From contig CANRML010000054.1 of the NCBI GenBank assembly GCA_947631725.1, positions 1-8,098 of the forward strand: a DNA stretch of 8,098 nt, in the 5' to 3' direction. Positions 5,463-8,098 of this stretch are shown one piece after another (position 1 is the stretch's first letter; every line of letters begins with the position of its first letter). A model generated the notes under the pieces. That model was not told the origin of the DNA. It saw only the letters and a program-made list of their open reading frames with translations, and did no database searches. Source of the DNA: an uncultured Clostridia bacterium. Its GTDB lineage: Bacteria; Bacillota; Clostridia; TANB77; CAG-508. The position numbers and the translations under genes are program-made.

Positions 5463-5620
5463 GTAGTTGCTATATGCATCTACTTTATATATTGTGGGCG
5501 TAAAAGAAGAAAGTAAGTCGTTTCATTTTCTTTTCATGTTTAATCAACCTCCTTTAACTAGGTTACACAATTATTCCTGACGCCCACAGAAAGGGACTCT
5601 GATTTTCAGAGTCCCTTTTG
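5463..5620 (+). ncRNA. Structured small RNA of about 157 nt with an anti-Shine-Dalgarno-like segment; family not recognised
   Basis: Between a perfect promoter and a strong terminator there is no open frame with a ribosome site on this strand, but there is clear structure. A 5' hairpin at 5463-5483 has GTAG/CTAC and TGC/GCA helices around a T-T pair with a TATAT loop. A 9-bp perfect long-range helix (5493-5501 with 5580-5588) is GC-rich, unlike its surroundings. Inside it are a hairpin AAAAGAA/TTCTTTT plus GAAA/TTTC (5502-5534) and a small hairpin AACC/GGTT (5546-5549 with 5561-5564). The loop region of the latter carries most of CCTCCTTT (5548-5555). The terminator follows directly. This layout fits a trans-acting or housekeeping RNA. 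6S RNA has a similar size, but its single long rod with a central bubble does not fit this branched layout. I see no SRP, tmRNA, RNase P or riboswitch motif. The call as an RNA gene is fairly firm; its function is open. Confidence 0.72.
5590..5620 (+). terminator. Intrinsic terminator of the small RNA, probably also serving the ABC operon
   Basis: A 13-bp perfect stem (AAAGGGACTCTGA at 5590-5602 against 5606-5618) with a 3-base loop is followed by TTTTG on the plus strand. In the opposite direction it begins a few bases after the ABC gene stop (5624-5626), but the tail there is only TTTCTG, so termination of the ABC operon may be less efficient. Confidence 0.85.
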
Positions 5621-5623
5621 TCA

Positions 5624-7444
5624 TTATTCTTCTACCTCAAATTGGCTATTATATAAATCTGCATAAAATCCATCTTTTTCTAATAATTGTGTATGTGTTC
5701 CTTGTTCAACAATGTCACCATGATTCATTACTAAAATCCAGTCTGCATTTTTTATTGTAGATAATCTATGAGCAATTATAAAGCTTGTTCTTCCTTTCAT
5801 TAAATTATCCATTGCTGCTTGAATTTGAATTTCAGTTCTTGTATCTATTGAACTTGTTGCTTCATCTAAAATTAAAATTTTTGGATCTGCCAAAATAACT
5901 CTTGCAATTGTCATAAGCTGTTTTTGTCCAGCAGATATATTACTTGTTTCTTCATTTAATACAGAATTATATCCATTTGGTAATGTTTTTATAAAATGAT
6001 GTACATGTGCTGCTTTTGCCGCTTCAATAACTTCATCATCTGTTGCATCTTCTTTTCCATATTTAATATTTTCTTTAACAGTTCCTCCAAATAGCCAAGT
6101 ATCTTGTAAAACCATGCCAAACATCCTACGCAAGTTTCCTCTTTCAAAGTCTTTTACATTATGCCCATCTACTAGTATTGCACCTTCATTTACATCATAA
6201 AAACGCATTAGCAATTTTACAATTGTAGTTTTTCCTGCTCCTGTTGGTCCTACAATTGCTATTTTTTGACCTTGTTTGATTTCACTATTAAAATTGTTTA
6301 TTATAATTTGATTTTCATTATATCCAAATTTAACATTTTCAAATGTAATATTTCCTTGTAAAGTCTCTGTATTTATATTTCCTTTTGCAGTTTCTATTTC
6401 TTCTGGTTCCTCTAAAAATTCAAATACTCTTTCTGCTGAAGCTATCATTGCTTGTAACATACTAGAAATTTGTGCAATCTGATTTATTGGTTGCGTAAAA
6501 CGTTTATTATATGCAATAAAGCTTTGGATGTTTCCTACTGTAATTATACCATTTATTGCAAAATATCCACCTACTATTGCAACTGCTACATATCCAATAT
6601 TTCCTATGAAATTCATAATTGGATGCATTAATCCAGAGAAAAATTGTGATTTCCAAGCAGAATGATATAGTTCTTGATTTGCTTTTTTAAAATTTTTAGT
6701 TGCTTTTTCTTCACCATTAAATGCTTTTACAACTGTTAATCCTGAATAAATTTCTTCTACTTGGCCATTTACATGTCCTAAATATTCTTGTTGCTTTTCA
6801 AAATATTTTTGTGAATGTTTAACTATAATTCCTACAATTCCAGATGCTATTGGCAAAATTGCAAGTGAAATTAAAGTCATTTGCCAGTTGATTGAAAACA
6901 TCATAATTAGAATTCCAATAATTGTACAAATTGATGTTATAATCTGTGTAATACTTTGATTTAAGTTCATACTTAAAGTGTCCACATCATTTGTAATAAT
7001 AGATAATACTTCTCCATTAGTCTTTTTGTCAAAATATTTCATTGGTAAATGATTTATTTTTTTTGAAATATCTTCACGCATTTTATATGTTAATTTTTGT
7101 GATACTCCTGTCATTGCAATTCCTTGTATAAAAGAAAATACTACACTTAGAATATATAATATAAGCAAAGTTAATAAAATTTGTCCTATTTTTCCAAAAT
7201 CAATTCCAGTACCACCTGATAGCTTACTAATAAATCCATTAAATACCTCTGTTGTTGCATCACCTAAAATTCTTGGTCCTAAAATTTCAAATACTGTTCC
7301 TGCTATGGCAAATAAAATGACAATAACCATTGCTACTTTATATTTTGACATATAATTTTTTATAAGCTTTTTTACAGTGCCTTTAAAATCTTTTGCTCTT
7401 TCTACTGTCTGCACTCTTCTGCCTCTTCCCATTGGTCCTGGCAT
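5624..7444 (-). CDS. ABC exporter half-transporter, consensus-site subunit (TM288/BmrD-like)
   Basis: With the start at 7444 the protein has 606 residues. A type-IV exporter membrane domain (six helices, about 35-330) is fused to an ATPase domain (about 365-600). ATPase motifs are Walker A GPTGAGKT (399-406), Q-loop Q447, signature SAGQ (504-507), Walker B ILILD with catalytic E528, D-loop SSID, and H-loop H559. Walker A, Walker B Glu and H-loop are complete, but the signature has Ala for the first Gly of SGGQ. That fits the subunit which supplies the degenerate signature to a partner whose own site is defective, as in the TM287/288 and BmrCD heterodimers. The protein would act in the cytoplasmic membrane, probably exporting drugs, lipids or peptides; the substrate cannot be read. 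The ATG at 7444 is one base after the partner's TAA. A GTG at 7453 in frame belongs to the ribosome site. Confidence 0.93.
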   Translation of the reverse strand: MPGPMGRGRRVQTVERAKDFKGTVKKLIKNYMSKYKVAMVIVILFAIAGTVFEILGPRILGDATTEVFNGFISKLSGGTGIDFGKIGQILLTLLILYILSVVFSFIQGIAMTGVSQKLTYKMREDISKKINHLPMKYFDKKTNGEVLSIITNDVDTLSMNLNQSITQIITSICTIIGILIMMFSINWQMTLISLAILPIASGIVGIIVKHSQKYFEKQQEYLGHVNGQVEEIYSGLTVVKAFNGEEKATKNFKKANQELYHSAWKSQFFSGLMHPIMNFIGNIGYVAVAIVGGYFAINGIITVGNIQSFIAYNKRFTQPINQIAQISSMLQAMIASAERVFEFLEEPEEIETAKGNINTETLQGNITFENVKFGYNENQIIINNFNSEIKQGQKIAIVGPTGAGKTTIVKLLMRFYDVNEGAILVDGHNVKDFERGNLRRMFGMVLQDTWLFGGTVKENIKYGKEDATDDEVIEAAKAAHVHHFIKTLPNGYNSVLNEETSNISAGQKQLMTIARVILADPKILILDEATSSIDTRTEIQIQAAMDNLMKGRTSFIIAHRLSTIKNADWILVMNHGDIVEQGTHTQLLEKDGFYADLYNSQFEVEE

Positions 7445-7445
7445 T

Positions 7446-8098
7446 TTATTCACCTCCTAGTTCCTCTTCTGATAGTTGTGATAAAGCAATCTGTCTATAT
7501 ATTTCATTGTTTTTAATCAATTCTTTATGTGTTCCTTTACCTACTATTTTTCCTTCTTCTAAAACAATAATCTGGTCTGCATTTAAAATTGTACTAATTC
7601 TTTGTGCTACAATTATTACTGTTTTATCTTTTGCCTTTTTACTTAATGCTTCTCTTAATTTACTATCTGTTTTAAAATCTAATGCTGAAAAACTATCATC
7701 AAATATGTAAATTTCTGGGTCTTTTGCTATAGCTCTAGCAATTGATAGACGTTGTTTTTGTCCACCAGATACGTTTGTACCTCCTTGAGCAATTTCTTCT
7801 TTGTATTTTTTTTCTTTATCTTCAATAAATTCTGTTGCTTGTGCAATTAAAGCTGCTTCTTCCATTGCTTCGTCTGATAAGTTTTCATTTGCATATTTAA
7901 TATTAGATTCAATAGTTCCTGAAAATAGAATTCCTTTTTGTGGTACGAATCCTATAATATTTCTTAAATCTTTTTGTGATACATCTTTTATATTAACACC
8001 ATCTACTAATATACTTCCACTTGTAACATCATAAAATCTTGGAATAAGGTTTACCACTGTAGATTTACCACTACCTGTACTACCTATAATTGCAGTTG
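7446..8098 (-). CDS. ABC exporter half-transporter, degenerate-site subunit (TM287/BmrC-like), 5' end outside the window
   Basis: Only the ATPase domain is in the window: 216 codons from the right edge, starting TAIIGSTGSGKST. The membrane domain must lie beyond 8098, and no start codon is assigned; an in-frame GTG at 8055-8057 is an internal valine just after Walker A. Counting from the first full codon, Walker A is 5-13, the Q-loop Gln is 53, the signature VSGGQ is 109-113, Walker B is IYIFD 129-133, the D-loop is SALD 137-140. Asp134 stands where the catalytic Glu should be, and Gln165 (IVAQRIST) stands where the H-loop His should be. This pair of changes marks the subunit with the non-hydrolysing ATP site in heterodimeric exporters. 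Its canonical SGGQ completes the active site of the downstream partner. Its last codons, for LGGE, contain the partner's ribosome site. Confidence 0.94.
   Translation of the reverse strand, partial: TAIIGSTGSGKSTVVNLIPRFYDVTSGSILVDGVNIKDVSQKDLRNIIGFVPQKGILFSGTIESNIKYANENLSDEAMEEAALIAQATEFIEDKEKKYKEEIAQGGTNVSGGQKQRLSIARAIAKDPEIYIFDDSFSALDFKTDSKLREALSKKAKDKTVIIVAQRISTILNADQIIVLEEGKIVGKGTHKELIKNNEIYRQIALSQLSEEELGGE
7451..7458 (-). promoter_or_regulatory. Ribosome binding site deciding the downstream ABC subunit's start
   Basis: AGGAGGTG lies within the last codons of the upstream subunit and 6 bases before the ATG at 7442-7444. Stop and start are arranged as TAA-A-ATG, an arrangement suited to translational coupling and equal subunit output. 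The in-frame GTG at 7451-7453 is part of this site and is not the start. Confidence 0.8.

Noticed and set aside
5523..5555. On the minus strand AAAGGAGG followed 10 bases later by ATG-AAA-AGA-AAA-TGA, a ribosome site with a four-residue frame.
   Set aside because: The frame ends after MKRK, there is no minus-strand gene after it, and the region is better explained as a plus-strand RNA whose CCTCCTTT is the complement of this apparent site.
5463..5620. 6S RNA as the identity of the small RNA.
   Set aside because: Size and promoter would fit, but the interior folds as two side-by-side hairpins inside a closing helix, not a long rod with a central bubble, and I cannot match conserved 6S positions by eye. 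It remains the first known family to test.
8055..8057. GTG at 8055-8057 as the start of the right-edge ABC gene.
   Set aside because: The frame stays open to the window edge and encodes a complete Walker A just upstream, so this codon is an internal valine.

Overview
The window is AT-rich (G+C well under one third by eye). It has strong AGGAGG-type ribosome binding sites and canonical TTGACA/TATAAT promoters. Its gene set is typical of low-GC Gram-positive bacteria: a DUF1836 regulator, a LemA plus TPM-domain pair and a heterodimeric ABC exporter. I infer a member of the Clostridia (Bacillota); the species cannot be determined from the sequence.

Layout: bases 2-85 are the last 27 codons of a + strand protein that looks like the C-terminus of a transposase, probably IS110-type, followed by about 150 bases without a convincing gene. 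Next come cytidine deaminase (minus, 237-626) and a Bax-inhibitor-1 family membrane protein (plus, 793-1482), divergent from each other with separate promoters. A bidirectional hairpin terminator separates the latter from a convergent lemA-TPM operon (minus, 2965 down to 1522). The TPM gene has two extra bases in its Gly-rich 3' end. A long-chain acyl-CoA synthetase (minus, 3069-4796) with its own terminator follows. It is divergent from a DUF1836 regulator (plus, start best placed at 4913). Their two -35 boxes lie only 4 bp apart, and a perfect 8-3-8 palindrome sits at the synthetase start site.

Between the DUF1836 gene and the ABC operon lies the most interesting element. A perfect-consensus promoter overlaps the DUF1836 stop codon and reads into a structured, apparently non-coding RNA of about 157 nt. 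That RNA has a 5' hairpin, a 9-bp long-range closing helix, an exposed CCUCCUUU segment resembling the anti-Shine-Dalgarno tail of 16S rRNA, and a strong intrinsic terminator. I do not recognise it as a known RNA family.

The right end (5624-8098) encodes two translationally coupled half-transporters on the minus strand. Their sequences fit a heterodimeric ABC exporter with one degenerate ATP site: Asp for the catalytic Glu and Gln for the H-loop His in the upstream subunit, and SAGQ for SGGQ in the downstream one. The upstream subunit is cut by the window edge.

Apart from the operons and the shared regulatory DNA, the genes look like independent housekeeping or envelope functions and not one multi-gene system.
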